DNA from: Valencia hispanica
Lineage: Eukaryota; Chordata; Actinopteri; Cyprinodontiformes; Valenciidae
Assembly (NCBI GenBank): GCA_963556495.2
Contig: OY747702.1
Location: forward strand, 39,972,180 to 40,036,179
Direction: 5' to 3'
DNA length: 64,000 bases
Shown in pieces: positions 31,001 to 43,045 of the stretch. A model generated the notes under the pieces. That model saw only the letters and a list, made by a program, of their open reading frames with translations, did no database searches and was not told the origin of the DNA. Position 1 is the first letter of the stretch. Every line of letters begins with the position of its first letter. A program made the position numbers and the translations under genes.

Positions 31001-31721
31001 AAAAACAATTTTTGATTTGTTATGGTCTAAGATATTCTTGTCTGAGTTAAAACTTAAAAGTTTTTGCATTCATGGTATGTTTCAAAAATCTCTTGGTTTA
31101 ACTTGTTTTTGTTCACTGGACATGACTTCATTTTTGATTAAGGTTTACTATCCATTTTAAATAATATCAATCTCTTTTTTTTTACTTTTACATATAAATA
31201 GTGCTCAGACATGTTGCTCACAATAGCTATATATAACTTCCATGTCAAACAATGAGAAAGGTTGTTTTTTTTAAATGGAAAGAAAAAAAGAGTAAGCAAA
31301 TGCCTTAAAATAATACAGTTAAAAGCTGCGAAAGATTGACACAACTCAGGCAGCATTGCATAACACAACCAAGACAAAAGTAGTGATAGCAATGTCTCCA
31401 GTTTAAGTTTTACAAAATAAAATTAATGTTGTGATTTATCTGGTGAGGGGAAATACAGAAAAAGTATTACCTGGGAGCAGCAGCTTGAGGACCCACAAAA
31501 CCAGCACACTATCCAGGGATTTAAAAGCAGTCTGCTTGTAGTTCGCCACAGTGAAAAAATACTAGTTGTGAATAAGTCTGTTTTTAGAAATGAAATCCCA
31601 AATACTTTTTAAATAATTTAATATGTATCCTTGGAAAAGATGCAAAAGTTTCAGTGGGATCTGGAAATGACATCATATGAGCTTGTGATCCTTGAGTGAC
31701 CTTGTGACATTTGAGTATATT
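31001..31721. other. intergenic stretch, nothing recognised
   Basis: AT-rich sequence between the palindrome and a short tandem duplication. No recognisable features. Confidence 0.4.
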
Positions 31722-31963
31722 ATTGTTCATAAAAGAAATCTAGATACAATTAGCAATACATTCAGGTCACACTATATTTAACTGTTTCATAAATTGTGTT
31801 AATTGAAACACTAAAAGAAGATACCAGTGGTTTAAAAAGATTTTGTTCGTTAAAAAAAATCTTGATACAATTAGCAATACATTCAGGTTACACTATATTT
31901 ATCTGTTTCATAAATTGTGTTAATTTAAACACTAAAAGAAGACACCTGTGGTGTAAAAAGATA
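31722..31963. repeat. 121-bp tandem duplication (two diverged copies)
   Basis: GATACAATTAGCAATACATT occurs at 31743 and again 121 bases later at 31864. Most of the 121-base unit matches, including TGTTTCATAAATTGTGTTAAT and CACTAAAAGAAGA. The copies have several substitutions, so this is an older duplication than the 2,651-bp one. The + ORF over it (31796-32191) has no known domain. Confidence 0.9.
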
Positions 31964-32822
31964 GAAACTGCGAGAATTGTTAACATTTTTTTATCTGCAA
32001 CTTACATTATGTTGGACCTTGATATTGAAACCGGGCTGTTCAGGAGTATAAATTCTGAGTACCAGGGAACATTTTGTAGTATTTTAAAATATGAGAAAAA
32101 AATCAGTTTTCCAAGCACAAATAGACCCAAACTTTATTACCTCAATCGTCAGTTTTCCCACTTATTTTTCTTTGTGCATGACAAGAATTAAATAGTTAGG
32201 CTACCTGAATATGGAGTAAATACTTTACAGCTTAAAATCATAGCACAAACAAAACAAAGATCAAACGCTCAAGCAGTGACAGATGTGGCCATAGGGAACC
32301 TATAGTAAACAGACTACAAAGCACATCTGAAAGCACTGAAGTGTCTTAAGAGTCTGTAAAGGGGAGTTATGGAGCTCATAAATCCCCTTTGAGCAATAAA
32401 TCAAACAGGTCAAACATTCCAGAGGAAATCTTTCCATAAAAAAATTGTGCAAGGTGATTTTGTTAGTTTTGCCATCAATCCTTTCTTTGCGCCGTTTACA
32501 AGGATATTTATAAAGTCCATTAAGACAAGCATCAGCAATGCTGATCCAATTCATAGGTTCCAAAAGCAGATAAAGAATGCCATCTTTAAAGATATGTATA
32601 CTTCAAATATCCTACAGAATGCCCCTTTAATTTTTTTATGTTTTTATTTTATTTTTTATTATTATTTCAAACTGTGTTCATTTATCAACAGTCAAGTTGC
32701 ATTTCCATTCAAGGTGTCAGATGATGTCATCTTTTGCTCTATTTTTCGTTACTCAATTTAGTTTCAACAGATTTGGCTGCTGGGTGTTTAGAGTTTCAGA
32801 GAGAAACATGTTGATGTTTATA
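31964..32822. other. intergenic stretch, nothing recognised
   Basis: AT-rich, with a T-rich run near 32630-32670. No gene recognised. Confidence 0.4.
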
Positions 32823-32894
32823 ATACCATACCATGCCATACCATACCATACCATACCATACCATACCATACCATACCATACCATACCATACCAT
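32823..32894. repeat. (TACCA)n pentanucleotide repeat, LINE tail
   Basis: About 14 units of ATACC. It is the 3' tail, read in reverse, of the L2-like LINE on the minus strand that follows (AAGCATGGTATGG as seen on the minus strand). Confidence 0.93.
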
Positions 32895-35629
32895 GCTTAT
32901 TTCTAAAGCACTTAAAAACAACCGTGTTGCCCAAAGTGCTTTACAGCAAATACAGACTTAAAAGGACAAACATTAAATAAATAGAACAATGGCACAAAGA
33001 TTTAACTGTAAAACTTCAAAATCCTAGTTAAAAGCAAGAGAGTAAAAGTAAGTTTTAAGATGAGATTTAAACATAGTAATGGAAACTGCCTGTTAAATAC
33101 TTAGGGGCAGATCGTTCCACAATTTAGGACCAATAACCGAGAAGGCTCTGTCACCTCTCAGTCTGCGTTTGGTCCGAGGAACCACTAGCTTCCCACTCTC
33201 TGACAACCTGAGAAATCATGAAGGGGAATGTAACACCAACAGATCAGACAAATACTGTGGAGCAAGACCATTGAGGCATTTAAAAACAAACAAAAGAATT
33301 CTAAAATGAATTCAATAACGAACAGGCAACCAATGGAGAGCCGACAGAACTGGTGAAATATGGTCACGTTTCCGTGTTCCTGTTAAAAGACCCACTGCAG
33401 CGTTCTGTACAAGCTCCAGGCGAGCAAGCTGGGACTTACTGATACCGGTATACAGAACGTTGCAGTAGTCCAGCCTAATGGTCACAAAAGCATGGATTAA
33501 AATTTCAAAGTGCTGCCTCAAGAGAGAGAGGACTTCATTTTTAAAAGTTGTCTTAAATGAAAGAAACTGGCATGAACAACAGTGCTTATTTGTTTGTCAA
33601 ATTGGACATTTCTATCCATTTTGACACCAAGACTAGAAACATGGGGCTTAACAAACTGTGTTCAAGAGGTTCCAGATCTAAATGCCAGCCACTGCCTACA
33701 TTGCTGGGCCCAATTTCCAGAAGTTCTGTTTTCTTATCAATAAAACACAGGAAGTTTGCAGACATTCAAGACTTAACTTTACTAATGCACTCCAATAATT
33801 GAGCTGCACAGAAGTTATTTTCACAGCTAAGGGGCACATATATTTGGGTGTCATCAACATAACCCCAAGCCTCTGAAATATAAACCCCAATGGAAGCAGG
33901 TATAAAGAAAACTGTGGCACACCACACAATGAAGTAGCTGTGGAGGACATTGAGTTACCAACTCTCACGCAAAAGCTCCTGTTGGTTAGGTATGATCGAA
34001 ACCATTCTAGAGCCACACCCCAAACACCAATTGCATTTTCTAGGCGATTCAGGAGGATCTCATGATCCATGGTATTGAAAGCAGCAGTCAGGTCCAGAAA
34101 CACTAAAGCTACTGTGTGACCAGAGTAGGTAGATATATGAATATCATTTGCGACCCTCAGCAACGATGACTCTGTACTCTGAAGGGTCTTAAAACCTGAA
34201 TGGAAGACCTCAGAAATGTTGTTTTCATCCAGAAACGCTTTCAATTGATTAAAAACAATTGTTTCCAAGATTTTAGACTGCAGAGGGAGCTTGGAAATCG
34301 GACGGAAGTTTGAAGGATCACTTAAATCAAGACCGGACTTCTTTATTAAGAGCCGAACAATAGAATGTTTAAAACTTGCTGGCACCACCCCATTTGCCAG
34401 GATTAGATTCACACTATGCAAGACGAGTGGTGCTATAGTGGAAAATACCTCTTTAAAATGAAAAGGGAAAGTGGGTCGTAATATTTGCAAAATAAGAAGC
34501 TTTAGCAGTTTTAACACATTTCTGATAATTATGCAAACAGTCTCTTAACATTTGAAATAAAATATGCGGCTTAATCTTTTTCCACCTTTGCTCAGCTCTC
34601 CTACATTCACGCCTAGCTATGCAAGTGGACTCATTTAGCCAAGGCTCAGGTTTTCTTTGGGTCACTTCAGTTTTAGTAGAGGGATAACATCTCAAATCTA
34701 CAGACAGGTGGAATCAAAGTGAGAAGAGAACTCCTCGATGACCCAATCAAAACAGGAATGATCGCTGCCTATTAATGATTGAGTAAAGGGCGTGGAGAAC
34801 TGAGCAGCAGTGGATGAGTTAAGGATCCGACCCCGGCGCGCAGGAATCCACAGTTTACCATTACGCACGAGTGGTACAGAAAAGATAATTGGCATATGGT
34901 CTGAAAGCACGGCATCACAGACTTATAATTGACATATTGAAAAACCATAGGTTAAAACAAGGTCCAATGTGTGTCCATGTTCCTGTGTGGGTCCAGAAAT
35001 GGACTGTGTAAGGTTAAAAGATTCAATTAGATCCAAAAAGTCCTTAGACAGTGGTTTATCCACACAGCACACATGAATAATAAAATCACCAACAATCAAT
35101 ATTCGATCATACTTAGGCCAAATGTCAGCTAAAAAATTGGAGAACTCACTTATAAAGTATTTGCTGTATTTAGGCAATCTTTATACGACAGCACAAAACA
35201 CAGGCGGATCAGAGGTCAGGACAAATGAATTAACGTTGAAACTTAATGAACCTTTTACATTTAAAGTTTTTCTTATCAACTGATGCATCACCACCTCCAC
35301 GACTAGAGGCTTTTGGTGTAGAGAAATAGGTAAAGTCATCAGGCAAGAGTTCAAAGAAGGCATTAGACTCACCCAACGCCAATCCAAGTCTCGGTCACAC
35401 AAAGGAAATCCAACCCATGAGAGAGAATAAAATCCTTTAAAATAAAGGTTTAATCACCAGTGATCTGGCATTTACCAATGCTATCCTGGCTGGAGCCATA
35501 GCAGCCTCCGCTGTAACTTCCAAACGGTTTAGCGGCCGGAGATTCTTGAAATTCACTCCTCTCTCCTTTGGACTGGAGAAGCGGAGATGACATGACCGTA
35601 CCCTCACATCCCTCCAACCGACGACAGGA
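32895..35629 (-). pseudogene. older L2-type LINE, decayed ORF2 (minus strand)
   Basis: Fragments in order along the minus strand: endonuclease start IALVNARSL (about 35480), endonuclease core ILIVGDFIIH and HTLDLVLTYG (35177-34923), LSDHMPIIFS (34910), a basic linker (34695-34453), then RT from 34517. The RT has SNFRPISKLPLQSKIL, LVFLDLTAAFNTMDHEIL (catalytic Asp) and LTNRSFCVRVGNSM; the YADD box is not intact. The C-terminal part (33521-33312) encodes LDYCNVLYTGISKSQLARLE and RKRDHISPVLSALHWLPV. Many stops and frameshifts show it is old. Its 5' portion is cut by the younger L2 insertion at about 35630. Confidence 0.82.
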
Positions 35630-35831
35630 AGGCAAGGCAAGGCAAGGCAAGCCAATTTTATTTGTATAGCACACTTTCAACAGCAGGGTAATTCAAGGTG
35701 CTTTATATGATTTGGTGATTTAAAAAAAACACATAAAGAAACACACATTACACATGATACACAATAAAGCAAGAGAAAAATAAAAAAAGCAAGAGAGCAT
35801 GAACACATTTCATACATATGACATCAAGCAT

Positions 35832-38823
35832 TTACTCAAAGGCAATTCTAAATAGATGGGTTTTTAGTCTCGATTTAAAGCAGTTCAGAGTTTCAGCAGC
35901 TCTACACTCGTCAGGAAGTCTGTTCCAGATAAGGGGAGCATAAAAAGTGAAAGCTGCTTCTCCATGTTTAGTTCTGAGTCTAGGGATGTTTAGTAGGCTA
36001 GAGTTGGAGGACCTGAGTGGTCTTGGTGGTTGGTACCATGACAACAGGTCTTCAACATATTTTGGTGCTAAGCCATGTAATGATTTATAAACTAGTAAAA
36101 GTATTTTAAAGTCTATTCTCGGAGCTACAGGGAGCCAGTGTAAGGACTTTAGAACTGGGGTGATGTGCTCTACTTTCCTGGTTCTAGTGAGGACGCGAGC
36201 GGCAGCGTTCTGGATCAGCTGCAGCTGTCTGATTGACTTTTTAGGCAGACCTGTGAAGATGCTGTTGCAGTAATCAATCCAACTAAAGATAAACGCATGG
36301 ATGAGTTTTTCTAGGTCGTGTTGCAAAATCAGTCCTTTAATCCTAGAGATGTTCTTCAGGTGATAGAACGCTGACCTTGTTATTGCCTTTATGTGACCCT
36401 GGAGGTTCAGGTCTGAGTCCATTACTACACCTAGGTTTCGAACCTGATCAGTAGTTTCTAGCTGTATTAATTGAAGCTGTGTGCTGACTCTTGATCGTTC
36501 CTCCTTGGGTCCAAAAATAATCAGTTCAGTTTTGTTTCTATTCAGCTGGAGAAAGTTATGGCACATCCATCCATTTATTTGGTCAATGCATTGATTTAGG
36601 GTTTGAATGGGTTCAGAGTCACCTGGTGACATTGTAATGTAGAGCTGAGTGTCATCCGCGTAGTTATGGTAGCTAATGTTATTGGTTGCTATAATCTTGC
36701 CTAGTGGGAGCATGTAGATATTAAATAAGAGGGGCCCCAGGATGGAGCCCTGGGGCACCCCACATGTGATTTCTGTTCGTTCTGATGAAAAGTTTCCTAT
36801 TGAAACATAGAAGTCCCTGTTCTTTAGGTAAGACTCAAACCAGCCAAGTACTGTACCAGAGTCCGACCCAGCTCTCCAGTCGTTCCAATAAAATATCATG
36901 ATCAACAGTGTCAAATGCTGCACTGAGGTCCAACAGAACCAGCACTGTGGTTCTTCCACAGTCTGTATTTATGCGGATCTCATTAAATACTTTAACGAGG
37001 ACAGTCTCGGTGCTGTGGTGTGCGCGGAAACCAGACTGAAAAGCATAAAAACGGTTTGTCATTGTTATGAAGCCATTTAACTGCTGAAACACAGCTTTTT
37101 CAATAATCTTACTGATGAATGGGAGATTAGAGATTGGCCTGTAGTTCTGCATTAACGTGTTGTCCAGATTTTTCTTCTTTAGCAGTGGTTTAATAACTGC
37201 TGTTTTTAAAGCCTGAGGGAAGACACCTGATAGCAGTGATGAGTTCACTATTTGAACAAGATCAGAACCAATAACAGGAAGAACCTTCTTTAGAAAAGCT
37301 GTGGGTAGGATATCAAGACAGCAGGAGGAGGAGCTTAATTGGATAATGATTTTTTCAAGGCTGTTCTGGTTTAATTCGTGGAATTCAGACATTATCTCTA
37401 CATTGTTGTTGATTGGGGATGGCACTGGTTGTGGGTTCGATATTGAGGTACAGATTGACCGTCTAATTGTTAGAATCTTTTCAGTGAAAAAGCTGGCAAA
37501 TTCATTGCAGGCCCTGGTAGAATTTAGTTCAGGGGCTACTGTCGCTAAAGGATTAGTTAGTCTTTCCACTGTTGCAAATAGAGTCCGTGCATTATTAATG
37601 TTTCTGTTGATGATTTCAGAAAAGAACGATTCCCTAGCATCTTTTATAGTTAGCTGATATCTATTCAGTCTCTCTTTGTAGATCTCACAGTGAACCTGGA
37701 GTCGAGTTTTCCGCCATTTTCTCTCGGCTCGTCGACAATCTCTTTTTTCACTACGTACCAGTGGATTACTTGTCCACTGAGACTTTTTTCTACCTGAGAC
37801 TACTTTCACTGTAGTTGGAGCAATGGAATCCATGATGTCTGAGATTTTCGCAAGGAAATTATCTACCAACTTATTTACTGAGTTTGAGTTGGGAGATGAG
37901 GGGGATGTGGTGGAAGGATAAATACGTTTAAAGGTTTCTACTGAACTGTCCCCTAGAAAACGCTTTTTTATAGTGGTCTTACTGTGGCTGGATAATTTAG
38001 CAGAGATGGTACTTTCAAAGAAAATACAGAAATGGTCAGATAATGCAATATTAATTACAGAGATGTCAGAAATATTCAAACCTTTGCTGATAATTAAGTC
38101 CAGAGTGTGTCCTTTATTGTGTGTTGGTTGTTTGACATGCTGGATCAGTCCGAAGTTGTGGAGAGTATCATCTAATGTTTTTGCTTGTCTATCTTGGGGG
38201 TTGTCGGTATGGATGTTAAAGTCCCCCACGATGATTAGTTGGTCATAGTCGATACATATTACAGAAAGAAGGTCATTGAAATCATTAAAGAAGTTAGAGT
38301 TAAGTTTTGGTGGTTTATATAAACTTAGAAATAACGCTTTGTTAGGCTCATTTATCTGGGTGGCTAGGTATTCAAAAGAATCAAACGTGCCCAGAGTTAC
38401 CTTTTTAAAGTTCATTGAGTTGTGAAAGATGGTGGCTACACCTCCACCTCGTCTGTGTTTTCTGTTCTCGCTTAAGAAATTGTAATTTGGAGGACTAGAT
38501 TCTATTAATGAAGTTGTTTCGTTATTTTCATCTAGCCAAGTTTCTGATTAAAAAAGGGCGTGTAAATTATGCTCAGTGATGAAGTCATTGATAAGAAAAC
38601 ACTTCCCGGATAGAGATCTGATGTTTAATAAAGCTAACTTAAGTATTGTGATGATGGGCAGCTGAACCTTCTGACAGGTTATCAATTTGAGATTTTGTTT
38701 AATATGAGAGCGTGTGGTTAACGGTTTATGTTTCCTGCTGCTGATAATCACTGATATAGCCTCAGGGGTGCCGGGTGAATTCTGGGAGACGGTAGGGGTG
38801 GATTTATTGCCCGGTTCCCTCAA
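35832..38823 (-). pseudogene. L2 ORF2: endonuclease and reverse transcriptase, one stop and one frameshift
   Basis: About 997 codons starting at the ATG at 38823, overlapping the end of ORF1 by 20 bases. The endonuclease has LKLALLNIRSLSGK, SETWLDEN, IIVGDFNIHTD and ALSDHFCIFF. The RT has [31 protein letters not shown] (catalytic Asp), [17 protein letters not shown] and YADDTQLY (catalytic DD). The C-terminal block [17 protein letters not shown] is complete. Defects are a TAA at 38548-38550 between HALF and SETWL, and a frameshift near 36852-36858 between ESWVGL and [11 protein letters not shown]. Domain order and length match L2/Maui-type elements. Inactive as read. Confidence 0.88.
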
Positions 38824-40103
38824 ATATCAAATATCTGTAATAATCAGGCGTTTGGTGTAGTCTAAGTTTAGTTGTTAATTGTGTCCCAAATTTGATTTGC
38901 TCGTTCAGTCTGTCTGTAAAGTTTCTAAATGGAGACTCATTTGATGTGGCTGAGTCACAGGAAGATGAAGACTTAATCTCTGATGGTTGTTTATCTGTTC
39001 GGTCCTGTGGTGTCATCATGACTTGCTGTTTTTGTTCTCTGATATCCATGGGTGCCTCAAGGTCAGCTTTTAGGAGCAAGTGTTTTGCTTTCTGATTTTG
39101 ATAAGAAAAAATGTTTGCTGCTAAGAGCCTTACTCCGACCTTGTTCAAATAACGCATCCCTTCTTTGAACAGATGATTAGCACTTCCAAATACTTTGAAA
39201 TTATTAATAAATGTGAACGACTTCTCAGCTGATTGTTTCTTCAACCATTCATGGAGCATGCGGAGTCTGCTAAATCTTTCATCATACCCTTCAGGGACTG
39301 GTCCGCTGATGAGGATGTTTACGTTAAGTCCATCAAGTCTCTGTAGGAGATCAGAAAAGTCTCTCTTCAGAATCTCTGATTGTCACATCTGCTGATCCAG
39401 CGTGAATGACAAGCTTTTCCAAAGCAGGATGTTGGTCCAATATTTTAGGGATTTTTTCTGATATTTCTCTCACTGTATTTTTGTAGCAGCTATAAACTTT
39501 GGTATTCTTGCTACAAAAAGCCTCAGTTCCATTAATTGATCCATCTTGTATTATAACAATCTTTGCTGGGGGGGCTCTTACATTGTTATGTGTCCGTTTG
39601 ATGTGGCTGGGTTTCTCCTGGTGGCTTTGACTGGTCCCGGGGGCTGCGTCATCTTTCGGGGAACTCAAGGCTGCGAATCTGTTTTTCAGCGGGATTCCAG
39701 GTGGAGAAATATCTCTTGTTTATGGCTGAAACCTCTTTTGTTTACTTTTAGCAGAAGCGGCAGTTCTGGGTTCAGAGGTTTCTCTGTGCCGGAGTTTCTT
39801 TAGTTTTTTCTTCCTCAGGGAACAGGCTGGGGTTGATTTCATGCGTTTTAAAGCTGGCCAGTTTTCATTATAGTGCGGAGTTCTGCCGTACAGACGCCTG
39901 TAGGGAGTCTCTGTGACACGGTTAGACCGATGTAACACCGGGCTGATAGGCTGTTCCCTGTTTGTATTCAACGGTAAAGTTGTGTCATTTTGTCCATAAT
40001 CAGCGTGAAGATCAAAATTAATTTCCAGACGAAGTAGCTTCGTTTCAATGCCCTCAATTCTGTGGAGCAGTTTTTCAAAATCCTCAGCTGAGCAAAAAAC
40101 CAT
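38804..40103 (-). pseudogene. L2 ORF1: coiled-coil start and SGNH-type domain, one stop and one frameshift
   Basis: Starts at 40103 with MVFCSAEDFEKLLHRIEGIE, a probable short coiled coil. A proline- and lysine-rich section follows, and in the same frame after a stop at about 39720 the NRFAALSS motif. The SGNH/esterase-like domain covers IVIIQDGSINGT (start block) and LEKLVIHAGSADVT, then, after a frameshift near 39345, ILISGPVPEGYDERFSR and FINNFKVF, ending at GTGQ with the stop at 38804. In related LINEs the ORF1 protein binds RNA; the esterase-like fold is a known feature of L2/CR1-type ORF1. The relic at 14242-16532 is a diverged relative. Confidence 0.78.
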
Positions 40104-40705
40104 GTTGATAAGTCCATAAAAAAGTAATCCAAGAAGAGATCTGGTCTAATACAGAAACTCCAGGGGCTGGGTAGATAAAGTAACTAAGAAAAAGTTAAGA
40201 AAAGAAAATAAGAAAAGCAAACAGAAAATAAAATAAAGTGAATGGATCTGGAGAGAGACAGAGAGCAGCTGCTCCTCCTTCAGCAGTCGCAGCAAGACGC
40301 AGCAAGAAGCAGATAGCTGATCGGGCCGAGAGGACAACTTGAGCCAAATCTGCCATGCTCAGGGACAGCAGGCAGCAAGCCGACCTTTAGCTACACCAGC
40401 CTACCGCTGCGTTTGCCTCTGTGTCTACGGCGTGCTCTGCGCAAAGGTAGAGGAGCCACCCAGTGGGGATATCCCAGATAGGAAAGGTGGGCAGAAGTTT
40501 TCAAATCCCCCAACACTTAAACTTCAACAGATGCTGGCCAGAAAATCAAAAATCAAATAACGTTTGCCGATCACAGACCAGCAGAGAGTCAACTTTTACT
40601 GCAACAAGTGCCAAAATTGCCACAAACAAAAAGACAGTGAACAGAGACAGACGGCAAGCCAAGCACACTGGCGCCATCATGCCACGTCACACAGACGAAT
40701 GATGG
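40104..40705 (-). other. probable L2 5' leader
   Basis: Upstream of the L2 ORF1. No coding ORF with a known motif. It is somewhat GC-richer than its flanks (for example CGGCGTGCTCTGCGC near 40430), which could fit an internal promoter. Its assignment to the L2 depends on the 8-bp flanking repeat at 40706. Confidence 0.4.
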
Positions 40706-42590
40706 CGACAGGAGTCTTTCTGGATTTAATGTTGCATTTCTTAATTTCCTGATAATTTATCAATTTATCCAGTTTCCTGTCCCGACAGCTTTATCATTTA
40801 TCATTCATCCCTGAGCTTTGGTACCTATACCAAATCACCTTTGCACCCTGTGGTCTGAGAGTAAAACGTAAATATATTTCAGTAACTCAATTAACAAAGT
40901 GAAACACTATATAGAAAAATTACACACAGACTGATGCTTTCAAACCTTAATTAGGAGGATTTGCAGCTAAAAGCTAATGAAATTAAGACATTTAAGATTA
41001 GAATACTACATCCGACCAATAAAAATATGTTAATATAAAAAAATTTGGACGTAATGAAAAGTGGGTTTAACCTGCCTAAAGTTTGTTATCTTCAAAAGGT
41101 ACTTTATATCTACCGAACGGACTTCATCGGGACACATAGTCTAATTTATTTTAATATGAATTAAAAAGTGAAGAGACGCAACTGATGAGCTGTAAGGACT
41201 AGGATCATCCCACTCAGCCTGTCTTCGTTTACTGATGGATCCATAGAACACTGCACAACTTGTTCTGATGACCTTACCCTGCAGGGGGAGCTTGTATGTG
41301 TGTTTAACATGTGATGACCCAGATTGACAGAGCTGCAGGCAGCATTTTCACTGCTCAAACTCTGCTTGTACACACGTGTGGACCCACCAGTCAGAGCAAC
41401 CCACAGAATGAATCGGGACATGCTTGCATGATCAGTGTGTGCTCTCCTAGCATGCCTTTCAGGGGCACTTTGAAGTGAGCTTTCTGATATATGAAGGGGC
41501 TTTGCGATGGCCATCGCCTCCTCGGGCCTCCCAGCAGGTGGTCAATAGCAACTTAGGGTGGCTTCATGTGGCTGCTCTAACTTTCACCTGGCAACATCTT
41601 AATATCTCCCCCACTCCTTCACCCCCTCCCACCTTTTCATTTTCTTCTTCTTCATGTCCATCCTCAGTGACAACATCATTGATGGCACGTCCCTTCAGTG
41701 GGTGGAAGATTCCAGACAGCATGACTGGTCATATGTTGTTTTAGGTTAAATTTTTTTTTAAACACTCTAATAATAAATTTACTTTTACAATGTTCTATTG
41801 CTTCCACTTTAAGTTTTTTATAGAGTTGTTCATTACTCTGAAATAAAACCGCTGCAGAAAAGCCAAGCTGAGAGAGGGTTAGTATTCTATCCACAGCAGA
41901 ATGATAAATCATATTATCACTTTTAATCATTGAGCGGATCACTAAGTGAGGCTCAGACTCCTTAAATCAAATGAAAAACATAAATACATAGCTCATGATT
42001 AATAGTGACAATCACTGTAATTAGTCTTTTTGTGTTGAGTTTATTCTGTGAAAACAGAGACAATTACAGCTATCATTAAAGTCTCAGAGGGGAACCTTCC
42101 AAACGCACACATATTGATGCATTTATTTGCTGTTTGCGATATGATGCATGTCAACCATTTCTACAGCAAATTTAAGAATGCAAAAAGGTAAATATAGGAC
42201 TTTAAGTGCAACTCCCCCAAATCAATGTTTTTGTTGATAAACTGTATAAATAAGTGTCTAATAGTGCTATCCATATGCCTGGTCATTATTTTTGTATTTT
42301 AGTTCATTTTGGTAAACATAGAATAGACGCCGGAGCAAGTCCACAGTCAATCTACAGAAATCAATAAGCACCGACCGGATATAGAACAACCACATTTCCG
42401 GTTTTTTTTCAAAATAAACCAATAAAGATGGAATATAATTTTTTGTATGCATAGCTATATTAAAATTATCCCGCGTATATTTATACATATGCTGTCCAAA
42501 ATATCTTGACACAGAACAACAGGAATAACTGTTCTTTTCTGTTCGTCTTTCACGGAATGAAGAATAATAAATAAATATATAATAAAAAGC
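40706..42590. other. non-genic stretch
   Basis: No recognisable gene or transposon. Minus-strand ORFs at 41161-41514 and 41676-41942 show no domain. Some of it may be the remaining 5' part of the older LINE interrupted by the L2, but no motif supports that. Confidence 0.35.
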
Positions 42591-42599
42591 ATTTATTAC

Positions 42600-42783
42600 T
42601 GGCTTTTATCGCGAGATCTCGCAATTCCCGCGCATAATTCTTTGACCACCTCTGGGCTGCGGACTGGAGCAGAGCGGATCTAGAGCGCATGCAGTGGAAA
42701 TTGGGGGTAAAACAAGCCCAGTCCCGGCCACGACTCCGTAGCGAGCTGGAGTTGGAATAGCAAGTGTTCAAAGCATATATCAG
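42600..42783 (+). promoter_or_regulatory. CpG-richer stretch with CGCGAGATCTCG palindrome, candidate promoter/first exon
   Basis: Contains TCGCGAGATCTCGC (42608-42621), related to the TCTCGCGAGA promoter motif, then several CpGs up to 42740 (CCGGCCACGACTCCGTAGCGAG) and a CAG followed by GTTAGTG at 42781-42789, which could be a splice donor. No coding frame with a known domain is present. This could instead be part of an unidentified repeat. Confidence 0.25.
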
Positions 42784-42989
42784 GTTAGTGATTTGTTAGC
42801 TTAGCATTTAGTTAATTCTTTTGAATTTTAGATTAGATTTTAGATTATTTAGTCTTAATTGCCTCAATTGTAGTTACAGTGTATTATAGTGTATTATAGA
42901 CTTTAGTTGATAGTGTTAGATAAGTTAGATAAGCATTAATTCTTCTATATATTTTAGTGGGTTGGAATAGATTTTTGAGTATGCATACA

Positions 42990-43045
42990 CCCCCCACCAC
43001 CACCACCACCACCACCCCCGACGAATACTCATCGTCGGGGGTGGG
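42990..43045. repeat. (ACC)n microsatellite and perfect GC hairpin
   Basis: A run of about eight CAC/ACC units leads into an inverted repeat. The stem CACCCCCGACGA (within 43012-43024) pairs perfectly with TCGTCGGGGGTG (within 43032-43044) around a 7-base loop, ATACTCA. The G-run that follows extends pairing with the C-run. Confidence 0.85.

Larger units (their letters stand above)
35630..40705 (-). mobile_element. nearly full-length L2-type LINE, nested in the older element
   Basis: A 5.1-kb element read on the minus strand. 3' tail CAAGGCAAGG repeats lie at 35630-35650, then the 3' UTR, ORF2 (38823-35832), ORF1 (40103-38804) and about 600 bases of 5' leader. Possible flanking duplications CGACAGGA occur at 35622-35629 and 40706-40713, which would set its limits; this is inference. 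Both ORFs are close to intact. It inserted into the older L2-like LINE at 32895-35629. Confidence 0.72.

Noticed and set aside
41161..41514. 117-codon minus ORF
   Set aside because: No domain, no splice or promoter context, composition like the flanking DNA.
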